A DNA stretch of 64,000 nucleotides from Tsukamurella tyrosinosolvens (GTDB taxonomy: Bacteria > Actinomycetota > Actinomycetes > Mycobacteriales > Mycobacteriaceae). The stretch is from positions 682,001 through 746,000 of the forward strand of contig NZ_FNSA01000003.1 in the NCBI RefSeq assembly GCF_900104775.1, given 5' to 3'. The translations under genes and the position numbers were made by a program. This document shows positions 8,924-17,083 of this stretch, piece after piece. A model generated the notes under the pieces. It saw only the letters and a program-made list of their open reading frames with translations, had not been told where the DNA came from and ran no database searches. Each line of letters starts with the position of its first letter. Positions within the stretch are counted from its first letter, which is position 1.

Positions 8924-9203
8924 GCGCCGGCGTTCAGCGGGGGAGTCGGCGTGCGGCGGGGGACTCGGCTTTGCGTGGGGGAGACATGTCGTCCGGTGGG
9001 GGAATCGGCGCTCAGTGGGGGAGTCGGCTCCTGCCGGGGGAGAGGCGGCGATTCATGGGGGACCGAACGACTGGTGGGGGAGATGTCGGCTTCTCATGGG
9101 GGATTCGGCGCCGCGCGGGGGACAGTCGAACCCCCACCCCACGAGCGGCGTCTGATGGGGGACCGAACGTCGGTCGGGGGAATCGGCGCGGCGCGGGGGA
9201 CGA
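8924..9203 (+). repeat. 19-bp degenerate GGGGGA repeat array, right copy
   Basis: About fourteen units. GGGGGA spacing is 19 nt in most, 21-22 in a few, and one 40-nt module carries GGGGGACAGTCGAACCCCCA (9117-9136), able to pair G5 with C5. The usual unit reads GGGGGANTCGGCGNNNCGT. The array opens with GCGCCGGCGTT, as does the left array at 7803. The gap 8923-9347 holds this array plus 144 bp in which two GCACCGTCGAACC copies are the only pattern I see. Confidence 0.85.
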
Positions 9204-9347
9204 TGCCACTGTCCCCGCGGCGTGACCACATCCGCCGCCCGCTCTCGACGTGAGGAAACCCACAGCCGATGGAGTGCCCGACGCCCGGCCCGGCCGCACG
9301 GCACCGTCGAACCAGCGCGCAGGGCGCGCACCGTCGAACCAGAGGAC

Positions 9348-9839
9348 TCAGCGGTAGTTGACGAACTGCACCGCGATGTCGAGGTCGGCGTTCTTGAGCA
9401 GCGACTGGACGGACTGCAGGTCGTCGCGCGACTTGCTGGAGACGCGCAGCTCGTCGCCCTGGATCTGCGCCTTGACGGACTTGGGGCCCTCGTCGCGGAT
9501 GAGCTTGCTGATCTTCTTGGCGTTCTCGCTGGTGATGCCCTCGACCAGGGTGCCGGTGATCTTGTAGGTCTTGCCCGAGGCGACGGGGTCGCCGGCGTCG
9601 AAGGCCTTGAGCGACAGGCCGCGCTTGATGAGCTTCTCCTGGAAGACCTCGAGGCCGGCCTTGGCGCGCTCCTCGGCGTCGGAGGTGATCACGATCTTGT
9701 CCTCGCCCGAGGACTCGACGGTGGTGTTCGTGCCGCGGAAGTCGTACCGCTGGCTGAGCTCCTTCGAAGCCTGGTTGAGGGCGTTGGCGACCTCCTGGCG
9801 GTCGATCTTGCTCACGACATCGAACGACGAATCGGCCAT
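9348..9839 (-). CDS. YajQ family nucleotide-binding protein
   Basis: A 163-residue protein starting [20 protein letters not shown] and continuing with SQRYDFRGT, the hallmark of YajQ/DUF520, then two ferredoxin-like alpha/beta halves and the C-terminal QFVNYR. YajQ proteins bind nucleotides, and in some proteobacteria cyclic di-GMP, to modulate transcription factors. The role in actinobacteria is unclear. It is a single gene, divergent from tRNA-Tyr, and faces the repeat array. Confidence 0.93.
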   Translation of the reverse strand: MADSSFDVVSKIDRQEVANALNQASKELSQRYDFRGTNTTVESSGEDKIVITSDAEERAKAGLEVFQEKLIKRGLSLKAFDAGDPVASGKTYKITGTLVEGITSENAKKISKLIRDEGPKSVKAQIQGDELRVSSKSRDDLQSVQSLLKNADLDIAVQFVNYR

Positions 9840-9933
9840 CTCGGCTGGACTCCTAATCAGTTGACCTGCGGGTTTGCGCGCCCCCCACGGGGGCGTTGTA
9901 GTCTATCGTCCGCTGCCTTCACCGGCAGCGAAA

Positions 9934-10018
9934 GGCACGTTGCCCGAGCGGCCAATGGGAGCGGACTGTAAATCCGTCGGCTTAGCCTACGTAGGTTCGA
10001 ATCCTACACGTGCCACCA
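9934..10018 (+). tRNA. tRNA-Tyr (GTA), CCA encoded
   Basis: Acceptor arms GGCACGT and ACGTGCC pair. The anticodon loop is CTGTAAA with anticodon GTA, a long class II variable arm follows, and the T loop is TTCGAAT. The genomic CCA is at 10016-10018. The TAGTCT at 9899-9904 may be its -10 box. Confidence 0.97.
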
Positions 10019-10020
10019 GC

Positions 10021-10054
10021 TGCGGCCCCCGGCGTTCATCCGTCGGGGGCCGCA
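10021..10054 (+). terminator. GC-rich hairpin after tRNA-Tyr
   Basis: TGCGGCCCCCG (10021-10031) pairs perfectly with CGGGGGCCGCA (10044-10054). No T-run follows, so it could be a terminator or a processing signal. Confidence 0.55.
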
Positions 10055-10078
10055 GCGATAACGAGCTGACCTGCGGAT

Positions 10079-10108
10079 TTGGATGAACTCCGCCGCGGTG
10101 TGTAATCT
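10079..10108 (+). promoter_or_regulatory. Promoter for tRNA-Thr, tRNA-Met and rpmG
   Basis: TTGGAT (10079-10084) and TAATCT (10103-10108) are separated by 18 nt, a good housekeeping-sigma pattern about 42 nt before tRNA-Thr. Confidence 0.6.
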
Positions 10109-10150
10109 CGTTGAGGCTCTTGGAGCGCCGGGAACGGCGAACCGAGGCAC

Positions 10151-10223
10151 GCCCCCTTAGCTCAGTCGGCAGAGCGTTTCCATGGTAAGGAAAAGGTCGA
10201 CGGTTCGATTCCGTCAGGGGGCT
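10151..10223 (+). tRNA. tRNA-Thr (GGT), CCA not encoded
   Basis: Acceptor GCCCCCT pairs with AGGGGGC. The anticodon stem TTTCC/GGAAA holds loop ATGGTAA, anticodon GGT. T arm GACGG-TTCGATT-CCGTC. The 3' end is followed by CGC, so CCA must be added. Confidence 0.97.
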
Positions 10224-10255
10224 CGCTAGACCAGTGCAATGTGCTGATAGCTCAG

Positions 10256-10329
10256 GGCGGTGTAGCTCAGCTGGTTAGAGCGCACGACTCATAATCGTGA
10301 GGTCGGGGGATCGAGCCCCCCCACCGCTA
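10256..10329 (+). tRNA. Elongator tRNA-Met (CAT)
   Basis: Acceptor GGCGGTG pairs with CACCGCT, with a G-U first pair. Anticodon stem CACGA/TCGTG, loop CTCATAA, anticodon CAT. It closely matches the elongator tRNA-Met upstream of rpmG in mycobacteria. No genomic CCA. Confidence 0.95.
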
Positions 10330-10363
10330 CAACTGACAAGAGATTTGCGAAAGAGGGACCGTC

Positions 10364-10531
10364 GTGGCTTCATCGACAGATGTCCGCCCCAAGATCACCT
10401 TGGCGTGCGAGGTGTGCAAGCACCGTAACTACATCACCAAGAAGAACCGTCGCAACGATCCCGATCGCCTCGAGCTGAAGAAGTTCTGCCCGAACTGCGG
10501 ATCGCACCAGGCGCACCGAGAGTCGCGCTGA
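10364..10531 (+). CDS. rpmG: 50S ribosomal protein L33, zinc-binding type
   Basis: A 55-residue protein starting at [23 protein letters not shown], ending [12 protein letters not shown]. Two CxxC pairs (CEVC and CPNC) make this the zinc-containing C+ form of L33, part of the large subunit. [20 protein letters not shown] is the family core. It follows tRNA-Met by 34 nt and is closed by a strong terminator, so the tRNA-Thr/tRNA-Met/rpmG group is one unit, as in mycobacteria. Confidence 0.97.
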   Translation: MASSTDVRPKITLACEVCKHRNYITKKNRRNDPDRLELKKFCPNCGSHQAHRESR

Positions 10532-10548
10532 CGTAGACGTCGACAAGG

Positions 10549-10581
10549 GGGAGGGCATCCACAGCGGATGCCCTCCCTTTT
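10549..10581 (+). terminator. Intrinsic terminator of rpmG
   Basis: GGGAGGGCATCC (10549-10560) pairs perfectly with GGATGCCCTCCC (10566-10577) around a 5-nt loop, followed by TTTT. Confidence 0.92.
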
Positions 10582-10613
10582 GGCATACTGCCCTTCAGCC
10601 CATTCACGATAGG

Positions 10614-10619
10614 TAGGTT
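10614..10619 (+). promoter_or_regulatory. Predicted -10 box of hadA (leaderless)
   Basis: TAGGTT lies exactly 7 nt before the hadA GTG at 10626. It follows the rpmG terminator, so hadA needs its own promoter. Confidence 0.45.
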
Positions 10620-10625
10620 CGTCAC

Positions 10626-11192
10626 GTGAGCAAGGACATCGATGTGCCGGGTGGACCGGTCACCGAGCAGCTCAGCCCCGAAGAAGTCGCGGAGCGCACG
10701 CGCGCCGCGGTCGGTTACAACTACGAGTACGACGAGAAGTACTACGTCAGCCGCGAGAAGGTCCGTGAGTTCGCGAACGCGTCCCAGCTGACCGACCCCG
10801 TCCACCACGACGTGGAGGCTGCGCGCGCGGCCGGGTACGCCGACATCGTGGCGCCCCCGATCATGTTCTCCCTGATCGGCATCATCGCCCACCGCCCGCT
10901 GTTCGAGAACGCGATCGTCGGCTACGGCCGTCGCCCCGTCGTGCAGTCGGCGCAGGAGGTCAAGTTCCACGCGCCGATCGTCGCGGGGATGACACTGACC
11001 ACTCACGTGCACTTCGACGCCTTCCGGCAGGCCGCGGGCGCCGACCTCATCGTGACCCGCAACGAGATCTCCGACCAGGACGGCAACCCCCTCGTCACGT
11101 CCTGGACCACCCTGGCCGGCCGGTCGGGCGAGGACGAGGACGCCGAATTCGTCGGTGCAATGGAAAAGGTGATGATGTATGGCGCTTCGTAA
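10626..11192 (+). CDS. hadA: (3R)-hydroxyacyl-ACP dehydratase subunit HadA
   Basis: A 188-residue hot-dog protein matching Rv0635. It contains YYVSREKVREFANASQLTDPVHHD, APPIMFSLIG and VQSAQEVKFHAPIVAGMTL. HadA is the non-catalytic partner that holds the long acyl chain; with HadB it dehydrates 3-hydroxyacyl-ACP in FAS-II during mycolic acid elongation. The last 14 nt overlap hadB. The GTG start is preferred because a -10 box sits 7 nt upstream and no Shine-Dalgarno is evident. Confidence 0.95.
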   Translation: MSKDIDVPGGPVTEQLSPEEVAERTRAAVGYNYEYDEKYYVSREKVREFANASQLTDPVHHDVEAARAAGYADIVAPPIMFSLIGIIAHRPLFENAIVGYGRRPVVQSAQEVKFHAPIVAGMTLTTHVHFDAFRQAAGADLIVTRNEISDQDGNPLVTSWTTLAGRSGEDEDAEFVGAMEKVMMYGAS

Positions 11193-11604
11193 CTTCGCGG
11201 ACGTGACGGTGGGCGAGGAGCTCCCGGAGCGCACCTTCGAGCTGACCCGCGGCGACCTGGTGAACTACGCCGGCGTGACCGGCGACCCGAACCCCATCCA
11301 CTGGTCCGATCACATCGTGAAGCTGGCCGGCATGGAGGACGTCGTCGCGCAGGGCATGCTCACCATGAGCCTGGGCTCGAACTACATCACCGAGTGGCTG
11401 GGCGATCCGGGCGCGCTCAAGGAGTACAGCGTCCGCTTCACCGCGCCGGTGTTCGTCCCGGCCGACCAGAAGGCGGAGCTCCTGTACTCGGGCAAGATCA
11501 AGTCGCTCGACGAGGAGACCAAGACGGGCGTCGTCTTCCTGACGGTCAAGCAGGGCGAGCGCAAGATCTTCGGCAAGCCGGTCGCCACCGTCCAGTTCGC
11601 CTGA
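11179..11604 (+). CDS. hadB: (3R)-hydroxyacyl-ACP dehydratase subunit HadB
   Basis: A 141-residue catalytic subunit matching Rv0636. The hydratase motif YAGVTGDPNPIHWSD places the catalytic pair at D36 and H41, the numbering known for HadB. With HadA it forms the FAS-II dehydratase for meromycolate elongation in the cytosol. In M. tuberculosis hadC follows directly; here a promoter, tRNA-Trp and secE follow, so only the HadAB complex is encoded at this site. Confidence 0.95.
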   Translation: MALRNFADVTVGEELPERTFELTRGDLVNYAGVTGDPNPIHWSDHIVKLAGMEDVVAQGMLTMSLGSNYITEWLGDPGALKEYSVRFTAPVFVPADQKAELLYSGKIKSLDEETKTGVVFLTVKQGERKIFGKPVATVQFA

Positions 11605-11642
11605 CGGTCCGCGGCCCGCTCGGGCCGCATGACCGGTGCGTT

Positions 11643-11672
11643 TTGAGGTGCGGCACCGATGTGCCGTACACT
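11643..11672 (+). promoter_or_regulatory. Promoter for tRNA-Trp and secE-nusG
   Basis: TTGAGG (11643-11648) and TACACT (11667-11672), 18-nt spacing, 79 nt before tRNA-Trp. Good housekeeping-sigma match. Confidence 0.65.
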
Positions 11673-11751
11673 GAACTGTCCGCACAAAACGGCGGGCGTG
11701 CGAAAGCGCGCCCATCGAACGGTGCGGGTGCGGGGCCGGAAGGCTCCGCAA

Positions 11752-11824
11752 AGGGGTGTAGCTCAGTTGGTAGAGCAGCGGTCTCCAAAACCGCAGGTCG
11801 CAGGTTCGAGTCCTGTCGCCCCTG
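11752..11824 (+). tRNA. tRNA-Trp (CCA)
   Basis: Acceptor AGGGGTG pairs with CGCCCCT. Anticodon stem GCGGT/ACCGC, loop CTCCAAA, anticodon CCA. T loop TTCGAGT. The position before secE is the usual actinobacterial one. The 3' CCA is not fully encoded. Confidence 0.97.
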
Positions 11825-11900
11825 CATAGCGCGGGCCCCCGGCCCGGCTGTCGAAATCGGCGGGCCGACGCCCGCTGGAAGATCCAGCGGAGGGATGTGC

Positions 11901-12290
11901 GTGAGCGACGAGAAGGACGACGCGACCACCGGCGAGACCGCCGGCGACAGCGTCGCCGAAGACGCCCAGCAGGCCCGTCCCTCCGGTAAGCGCTCCAGCG
12001 GCCGTCGCGGCCGCACCGCGCTGGCCGAGGCTCCGGAGCCCGGTTCGGCGGTCGAGTCCGGCGCCGCGAAGAAGTCCGCGGACGCGAAGCGCTCGCGCAA
12101 TCCGTTCGCCGCCATCTGGCTGTTCATCCGCCAGGTCGTCGCGGAGCTGCGGAAGGTCATCTGGCCGACCCGGAGCCAGATGATCAACTACACGATCATC
12201 GTGCTGGTGTTCGTGGTGGTCCTCACCGCGATGATCAGCCTCCTCGACCTCGGCTTCGCGAAGCTGATGTTGTGGGCGTTCGGCAAGTAG
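11901..12290 (+). CDS. secE: Preprotein translocase subunit SecE
   Basis: A 129-residue protein. The first 75 residues are a charged, low-complexity extension (many Glu, Lys, Ser, Ala) as in other actinobacterial SecE. The conserved core is IRQVVAELRKVIWPTRSQ followed by a single C-terminal membrane helix. SecE clamps SecY in the SecYEG channel. GTG 11901 has GGAGGG 7 nt upstream; the ATG at 11895 directly abuts that Shine-Dalgarno and is unlikely. Confidence 0.94.
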   Translation: MSDEKDDATTGETAGDSVAEDAQQARPSGKRSSGRRGRTALAEAPEPGSAVESGAAKKSADAKRSRNPFAAIWLFIRQVVAELRKVIWPTRSQMINYTIIVLVFVVVLTAMISLLDLGFAKLMLWAFGK

Positions 12291-12332
12291 CCGGACCGCA
12301 CGAGTAGACGAGACGGAAGGAACTTCGGCGCT

Positions 12333-13163
12333 GTGAGCACCCCGGAGCACAACGAGGCAGAGCTGGACGTCCAGGAGGACGTGCAGGCCGATGACGCTGC
12401 CGTGGCGACCGAGGTCGAGTCGGCCGAGGACGAGGCGCTGATCGAGGTCGAGGAGAGCGTCCTCGGAGCGGACGAGCCCGGCGACGGCGCCGAGATCGTC
12501 GCGGAGGAGGAGCCCGAGGAGGAGATCGACCCCGTCGAGGAGCTGAAGGCGCAGCTGCGCACCGCCCCCGGCGACTGGTACGTGATCCACACCTACGCGG
12601 GCTACGAGAACAAGGTCAAGGCCAACCTCGAGACCCGTGTCCAGAACCTCGACGTCGGCGACTACATCTTCCAGGTGGAGGTCCCCACCGAAGAGGTCAC
12701 CGAGATCAAGAACGGCCAGCAGAAGCGGGTCAACCGCAAGGTGCTGCCGGGCTACATCCTGGTGCGCATGGACCTCAACGACGAGTCCTGGGGCGCGGTG
12801 CGCAACACCCCCGGCGTCACCGGCTTCGTCGGCCTGACCAGCAAGCCCTCGCCGCTCACGATGAACGAGGTCGTGAAGTTCCTGCTCCCCGAGAGCGCGC
12901 GGACCAAGCCCGCCAAGGACAAGGGAGCCGCGGCCGACGGTGCCGCCGCCACGTCCGGTGGCGCGGTCTCGCAGGGCCCCGCGGTCGAGGTCGACTTCGA
13001 GGTCGGCGAGTCGGTCACCGTCATGGACGGCCCGTTCGCCACCCTGCCCGCGTCCATCAGCGAGATCAACGCCGAGCAGCGCAAGCTCAAGGTGCTGGTG
13101 TCGATCTTCGGTCGTGAGACGCCCGTCGAGCTCGCCTTCAACCAGGTCGAGAAGATCTCCTAG
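12333..13163 (+). CDS. nusG: Transcription termination/antitermination protein NusG
   Basis: A 276-residue protein. An acidic N-terminal extension of about 75 residues, rich in Glu and Asp, precedes the NGN domain ([21 protein letters not shown]...[10 protein letters not shown]). An Ala/Gly-rich linker leads to the KOW domain [19 protein letters not shown]. NusG binds the beta' clamp of RNA polymerase and links it to Rho or the ribosome. It lies 42 nt after secE and before rplK, as in most bacteria. Initiation is at GTG. Confidence 0.96.
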   Translation: MSTPEHNEAELDVQEDVQADDAAVATEVESAEDEALIEVEESVLGADEPGDGAEIVAEEEPEEEIDPVEELKAQLRTAPGDWYVIHTYAGYENKVKANLETRVQNLDVGDYIFQVEVPTEEVTEIKNGQQKRVNRKVLPGYILVRMDLNDESWGAVRNTPGVTGFVGLTSKPSPLTMNEVVKFLLPESARTKPAKDKGAAADGAAATSGGAVSQGPAVEVDFEVGESVTVMDGPFATLPASISEINAEQRKLKVLVSIFGRETPVELAFNQVEKIS

Positions 13164-13223
13164 CGAGACACATGCTTCCCGCGCCACCGCAAGGGCGCGG
13201 GGTGAAGAAAAAGGAAACTGAGG

Positions 13224-13655
13224 ATGCCCCCGAAGAAGAAGAAGGTCGCCGGGCTCATCAAGCTGCAGATCCAGGCCGGGCAGGCCAACCCTGCTCCGCC
13301 CGTGGGTCCCGCGCTTGGTCAGCACGGCGTCAACATCATGGAGTTCTGCAAGGCGTACAACGCCGCGACCGAGTCGCAGCGTGGCAACGTCATCCCCGTC
13401 GAGATCACGGTCTACGAGGACCGTTCTTTCGACTTCAAGCTGAAGACTCCTCCGGCCGCCAAGCTGCTGCTCAAGGCAGCGGGCGTGCAGAAGGGCTCGG
13501 GCGAGCCGCACAAGACCAAGGTCGCCAAGGTGACCTGGGATCAGGTGCGCGAGATCGCCGAGACCAAGAAGGAAGACCTGAACGCGAACGACATCGATCA
13601 GGCCGCGAAGATCATCGCCGGCACTGCTCGCTCGATGGGCATCACCGTCGAGTAA
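13224..13655 (+). CDS. rplK: 50S ribosomal protein L11
   Basis: A 143-residue protein with the L11 signature near the N-terminus ([19 protein letters not shown]) and the rRNA-binding C-terminal domain ([20 protein letters not shown]). L11 forms the GTPase-associated centre with 23S rRNA and L10/L12. The downstream spacer has a GGGAGGC-TTCG-GCTTCCC hairpin (about 13660-13680) before rplA. Confidence 0.98.
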   Translation: MPPKKKKVAGLIKLQIQAGQANPAPPVGPALGQHGVNIMEFCKAYNAATESQRGNVIPVEITVYEDRSFDFKLKTPPAAKLLLKAAGVQKGSGEPHKTKVAKVTWDQVREIAETKKEDLNANDIDQAAKIIAGTARSMGITVE

Positions 13656-13749
13656 GTCGCCGGGAGGCTTCGGCTTCCCGTGGGAGGGCCGGCTCGGCCC
13701 GCAGAACCACTCACTGCCCGCTCGCTGGGCAAGAACGAAAGAGTTACAC

Positions 13750-14463
13750 ATGAGCAAGAACAGCAAGGCCTACAAGGCCGCTGCCGAGAAGGTCGACAAG
13801 GACAAGCTGTACAGCCCGCTCGAGGCCGTCACGCTCGCCAAGGAGACCTCCTCCACCAAGCAGGACGCCACCGTCGAGGTCGCGATGCGCCTCGGTGTCG
13901 ACCCCCGTAAGGCCGACCAGATGGTGCGCGGCACCGTCAACCTGCCGAACGGCACCGGTAAGACGGCCCGCGTGATCGTCTTCGCCGTCGGCGACAAGGC
14001 CGAGGAGGCCAAGGCCGCGGGTGCCGACGAGGTGGGCGCCGAGGACCTGATCGAGAAGATCCAGGGCGGCTGGCTCGAGTTCGACGCCGCGATCGCCACC
14101 CCGGACCAGATGGCCAAGGTCGGCCGGATCGCTCGCGTGCTCGGCCCGCGTGGCCTCATGCCGAACCCGAAGACCGGCACCGTCACCCCCGACGTGACGA
14201 AGGCCGTGGGCGACATCAAGGGCGGCAAGATCACCTTCCGCGTCGACAAGGCCGCGAACCTGCACTTCGTGATCGGCAAGGCGTCCTTCGACGCCAAGCA
14301 GCTGGTGGAGAACTACGGCGCCGCGCTGGACGAGATCCTGCGCGCGAAGCCGTCGGCGGCCAAGGGCCGGTACCTGAAGAAGGTCACCGTCTCGACGACC
14401 ACCGGACCGGGCATCCAGGTGGACCCGTCGCGGGTGAGCAACCTCGCGGAGGAGGAGGCGTAA
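13750..14463 (+). CDS. rplA: 50S ribosomal protein L1
   Basis: A 237-residue L1 with [35 protein letters not shown] at the N-terminus, the domain II segment [17 protein letters not shown], and a C-terminus closing domain I. L1 forms the mobile stalk near the E site and often represses its own operon. It is the last gene before a strong terminator. Confidence 0.98.
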   Translation: MSKNSKAYKAAAEKVDKDKLYSPLEAVTLAKETSSTKQDATVEVAMRLGVDPRKADQMVRGTVNLPNGTGKTARVIVFAVGDKAEEAKAAGADEVGAEDLIEKIQGGWLEFDAAIATPDQMAKVGRIARVLGPRGLMPNPKTGTVTPDVTKAVGDIKGGKITFRVDKAANLHFVIGKASFDAKQLVENYGAALDEILRAKPSAAKGRYLKKVTVSTTTGPGIQVDPSRVSNLAEEEA

Positions 14464-14482
14464 GCCTTCCCCATCAGGGCCT

Positions 14483-14525
14483 GACGAAGCCCCCGATCGC
14501 TCTTCGAGCGGCCGGGGGCTTCGTC
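14483..14525 (+). terminator. Terminator between rplA and the convergent membrane gene
   Basis: GACGAAGCCCCCG (14483-14495) pairs with CGGGGGCTTCGTC (14513-14525). It lies between convergent genes and may serve both. Confidence 0.8.
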
Positions 14526-14535
14526 GTGTCCGGGG

Positions 14536-14904
14536 TCAGATCAGCGCGGTCCCCGAGCCCGCGATGAGGAACATCAGGAGGAACAAGCCGCCGTACGCGA
14601 GGACCGCGAGGAGCGTCAGCCCGGTGAACACACCGCCGATGATCATGCCGACCGTGGCGAGCGTGTTCTTGTAGCCGCGGTCCCGCGACTGCCGGTGCGC
14701 GATCCAGCTGACGAGCAGGCCCACGGGGTAGCAACCCAGCACCGACAGGATCAGCCCGACGATGCCCATCGCCTGGTCCGGGTCCTGCAGGCCCTGCGGC
14801 GGCGGGTAGCCGGGGTAGGGCTGGTAGGCCGGGTAGGGCTGGGCGGGGTACGACGGTGGCTGCCCGTACGGGTCGTAGCCGTACGGATCGTTGGGCGTCG
14901 ACAT
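14536..14904 (-). CDS. DUF4190-like membrane protein with Pro/Tyr-rich N-terminus
   Basis: A 122-residue protein. Residues 1-40 are a Pro/Tyr/Gln-rich cytoplasmic tail (PYGYDPYGQPPSYPAQPYP). The rest has two membrane helices split by IAHRQSRDRGYKNTLATVGM, as in DUF4190 proteins. The function is unknown; such proteins are abundant in mycolata envelopes. It starts at ATG 14904, convergent with rplA. Confidence 0.8.
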   Translation of the reverse strand: MSTPNDPYGYDPYGQPPSYPAQPYPAYQPYPGYPPPQGLQDPDQAMGIVGLILSVLGCYPVGLLVSWIAHRQSRDRGYKNTLATVGMIIGGVFTGLTLLAVLAYGGLFLLMFLIAGSGTALI

Positions 14905-14993
14905 CGTGAACGTTCCCCCTCGTCATTGCGGAGATCGGTGTGCGCCGAGCGTAGCCGAGCGCGCGGATAGGGACGGCGTGCGGCGGACCCGGC

Positions 14994-15386
14994 TCAGAGG
15001 ATGAGCAGGAGCCGGATGACGGCGGACGCGAGTCCGGACAGCAGGAGCAGCATGCACAGGGTCATCGTGATGACGGCGATCACGTTGGTGTGGCCGTACC
15101 GCTTCGAGATGCAGAACGCGCGGACCGAGAGGAACAGTGTCGACGTCGTCGACGACAGGGTGATCACAGGATTCAGCTCCATCACCGTGCCGATCACGAA
15201 GATCGGCAGCGTGACGACGAAGAACAGCACCAGGCCGACCACCGCGGTGATCAAGCCCGGATCGCCGGCAGGACGCGGCCGGGGTGGGACCGGGGCGTAC
15301 GGCCGGCCGAAGGGGTGCGCCGGAGCGGGCTGCGGGTAGCGCGGGTACGGCTGATACCGACCGGGTGCGGGAGGGCGAACCGACAC
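14994..15386 (-). CDS. Small membrane protein with Pro-rich N-terminus
   Basis: 130 residues from the GTG at 15386, which has an AAGGAG Shine-Dalgarno 7-8 nt upstream. A Pro/Tyr-rich tail of about 40 residues is followed by membrane helices at about residues 45-72 and 100-129. I recognise no family. It is one of four proteins in 14.5-18 kb with tail-plus-helix design. Confidence 0.68.
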   Translation of the reverse strand: MSVRPPAPGRYQPYPRYPQPAPAHPFGRPYAPVPPRPRPAGDPGLITAVVGLVLFFVVTLPIFVIGTVMELNPVITLSSTTSTLFLSVRAFCISKRYGHTNVIAVITMTLCMLLLLSGLASAVIRLLLIL

Positions 15387-15523
15387 TGACGTCTCCTTCG
15401 ACGGGGATCCGGGTGACTGAGGTCGACGGTATTCCTCGGGACACGGCGATCCGCTTGTCGTTCGCTTGGGGCGCGGAGCCTCCGGCCGGCTCGCGGCGTC
15501 GGAAACGTGTCGGTCGGCGCCGG

Positions 15524-15529
15524 TATTCT
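15524..15529 (+). promoter_or_regulatory. Predicted -10 box for the 15537 operon
   Basis: TATTCT sits 8 nt before the ATG at 15537 with no Shine-Dalgarno between, so the mRNA is probably leaderless. Confidence 0.4.
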
Positions 15530-15536
15530 CGCGCCC

Positions 15537-16355
15537 ATGGACGACAACAGGCTGCTCGCCCGCATCGGGGCGTTGCTGCGGCAGGCGGAGGGCACCGACA
15601 ACGAGCACGAGGCCGCCACGTTCACCGAGGCCGCGCAGCGGCTCGCCACGGCCGCGTCGATCGATCTCGCCGTGGCCCGCGCCCACCAGCGCGGCGCCGA
15701 GCGCGCCCGCGTCGTCCCCGAGCAGCGCACCGTCCGGATCGGGGAGGCGGGCCGTCGCGGCCTGCGCACCTTCGTGGAGCTGTTCGTCGCGATCGCCCAG
15801 TCGAACGACGTGCGGTGCGACGTGGCCTCCAACTCCACCTTCGTCTTCGCCTACGGCTTCGCGGAGGACATCGACGCCTGCGAGGCGCTGTACGCGTCCC
15901 TGGTCATCCAGATGGTCCGCGCGTCGGACGCCTACCTGCGGTCGGGCGCCCACAAGTCGGAGACGGTGCAGCAGCTCTACGAGGACCGGCGCACCCGCCG
16001 CCGCTGGGTGGAGACCAAGCCGGTCTCGGGAGTCACCGCCCGGATCAATTTCCAGTCCGCGTTCGCCGCCCGTATCGGGGCGCGGCTCGCGGAGGCCCGG
16101 GCCGAGGCCACGGCGCAGGCCACGGAGCAGGGCGAGCCGGGCACCGCGGTCGCGCTGCGCGACAAGGAGATCGAGCTCACGTCGTTCTATCAGGGCGAGT
16201 CCACGGCGCGGGGCCGGTGGCGCGGGTCCACCGCGTCGGCCGGGTACTCCGACGGTGCCCGCCGCGCGGGCGACCGCGCCGGCCGGTCCGCGCGCCTGGG
16301 CACCCACTCCGAGCTGGGCGGCAGCCGCGGCGCGCTGGAGCAGGGCGCGCCGTGA
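15537..16355 (+). CDS. DUF2786 domain-containing protein
   Basis: A 272-residue cytosolic protein. Residues 5-45 (RLLARIGALLRQAEGTDNEHEAATFTEAAQRL) are the DUF2786 motif. The middle (VELFVAIAQSNDVRCDVASNSTFVFAYGFAEDIDACEALYASLV) resembles the DUF7168-type extension seen with it. The C-terminus is Gly/Arg/Ser-rich and likely disordered. I prefer ATG 15537 over 15507 because the domain starts there and a -10 box precedes it. It is the first gene of a four-gene operon with overlapping starts and stops. Function unknown. Confidence 0.85.
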   Translation: MDDNRLLARIGALLRQAEGTDNEHEAATFTEAAQRLATAASIDLAVARAHQRGAERARVVPEQRTVRIGEAGRRGLRTFVELFVAIAQSNDVRCDVASNSTFVFAYGFAEDIDACEALYASLVIQMVRASDAYLRSGAHKSETVQQLYEDRRTRRRWVETKPVSGVTARINFQSAFAARIGARLAEARAEATAQATEQGEPGTAVALRDKEIELTSFYQGESTARGRWRGSTASAGYSDGARRAGDRAGRSARLGTHSELGGSRGALEQGAP

Positions 16356-17083
16356 CCCCGTACCCGCCGTCCCCGCAGGCCCCGCCGCCTCCACCGGCGC
16401 GCGGGAACACGGGGGTGTGGTGGGCGATCGGGGGAGCGGTCCTCGCGGTCGTGCTGGTCGCTGCGCTCGCGGCGGTCCTGCTGGCGCGGGGATCCGGCGG
16501 TTCGTCGACGGTGGCGGGCCCCTCGGCGGCAGCCTCCGGAAAGGCGAGCACCTGCGGCCTCCCCGGCGCCGGCTCGACCACGCCGATCGCTCAGCGCGTG
16601 GTCTCCGGCCCGGTGTCCTTCCCGGTCTCCGCGGCGCCGGGGTGGACGGAGCAGCGCTACCAGCTGTTCGCGCCGGGGGCGCAGGCGGCGGGCCTGCGCA
16701 CGACGGTGCCCGGCCACAAGTGGGACGCGCACGTCGAGGTGGGGCTCACGACGTTCGCGCCCAAGGTCCCCGTCACGGAGGCCGCGCGGCGGATCATCCC
16801 GTGCATCGTCGCGAGCAGCCGCTACGACTCCTATCGCCCGCGGCTCGACGGACTGTCGGAGCCGGAGGCGATCACCGTCGACGGGGTGCCCGCCGCCCGG
16901 GTCGTCGGCCGTATCCTCGTCAGCCGCGAGGGCCTCGCGATTCCGGGGGACGTGGTTACTGTTGTGGTCATCGACTCGGCGCCCCAGGCATACTTCGAGT
17001 CGGACACCCCGATCGGGGACACCGCCCTCGCGGCGGTGGCCCAGCAGGTCTTCGAGCAGCTCAAGGTGGCGAGGGACGTATGA
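16352..17083 (+). CDS. Membrane-anchored extracytoplasmic protein, paralogue 1
   Basis: 243 residues. A short Pro-rich tail, one membrane helix (about residues 25-50), then a Ser/Ala linker and a secreted domain. The domain has TCGLPGAGSTTPIAQRVVSGPVSFPVSAAPGW and a second Cys in RRIIPCIV, which may form a disulfide. It aligns along its length with the next gene, so this is a tandem duplication. GTGA overlap with the preceding stop and ATGA overlap with the next start. No known function. Confidence 0.75.
   Translation: MTPYPPSPQAPPPPPARGNTGVWWAIGGAVLAVVLVAALAAVLLARGSGGSSTVAGPSAAASGKASTCGLPGAGSTTPIAQRVVSGPVSFPVSAAPGWTEQRYQLFAPGAQAAGLRTTVPGHKWDAHVEVGLTTFAPKVPVTEAARRIIPCIVASSRYDSYRPRLDGLSEPEAITVDGVPAARVVGRILVSREGLAIPGDVVTVVVIDSAPQAYFESDTPIGDTALAAVAQQVFEQLKVARDV

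Noticed and set aside
8924-9203. Possible CRISPR array because of regular short repeats
   Set aside because: Units are only 19 bp, run head to tail without unique spacers, and no cas genes are near.
9874-10086. A 70-codon frame over tRNA-Tyr
   Set aside because: It runs through the tRNA gene and its hairpin; the tRNA is certain.
11895-11900. ATG 11895 as the secE start
   Set aside because: It directly abuts the Shine-Dalgarno GGAGGG; GTG 11901 has proper spacing.
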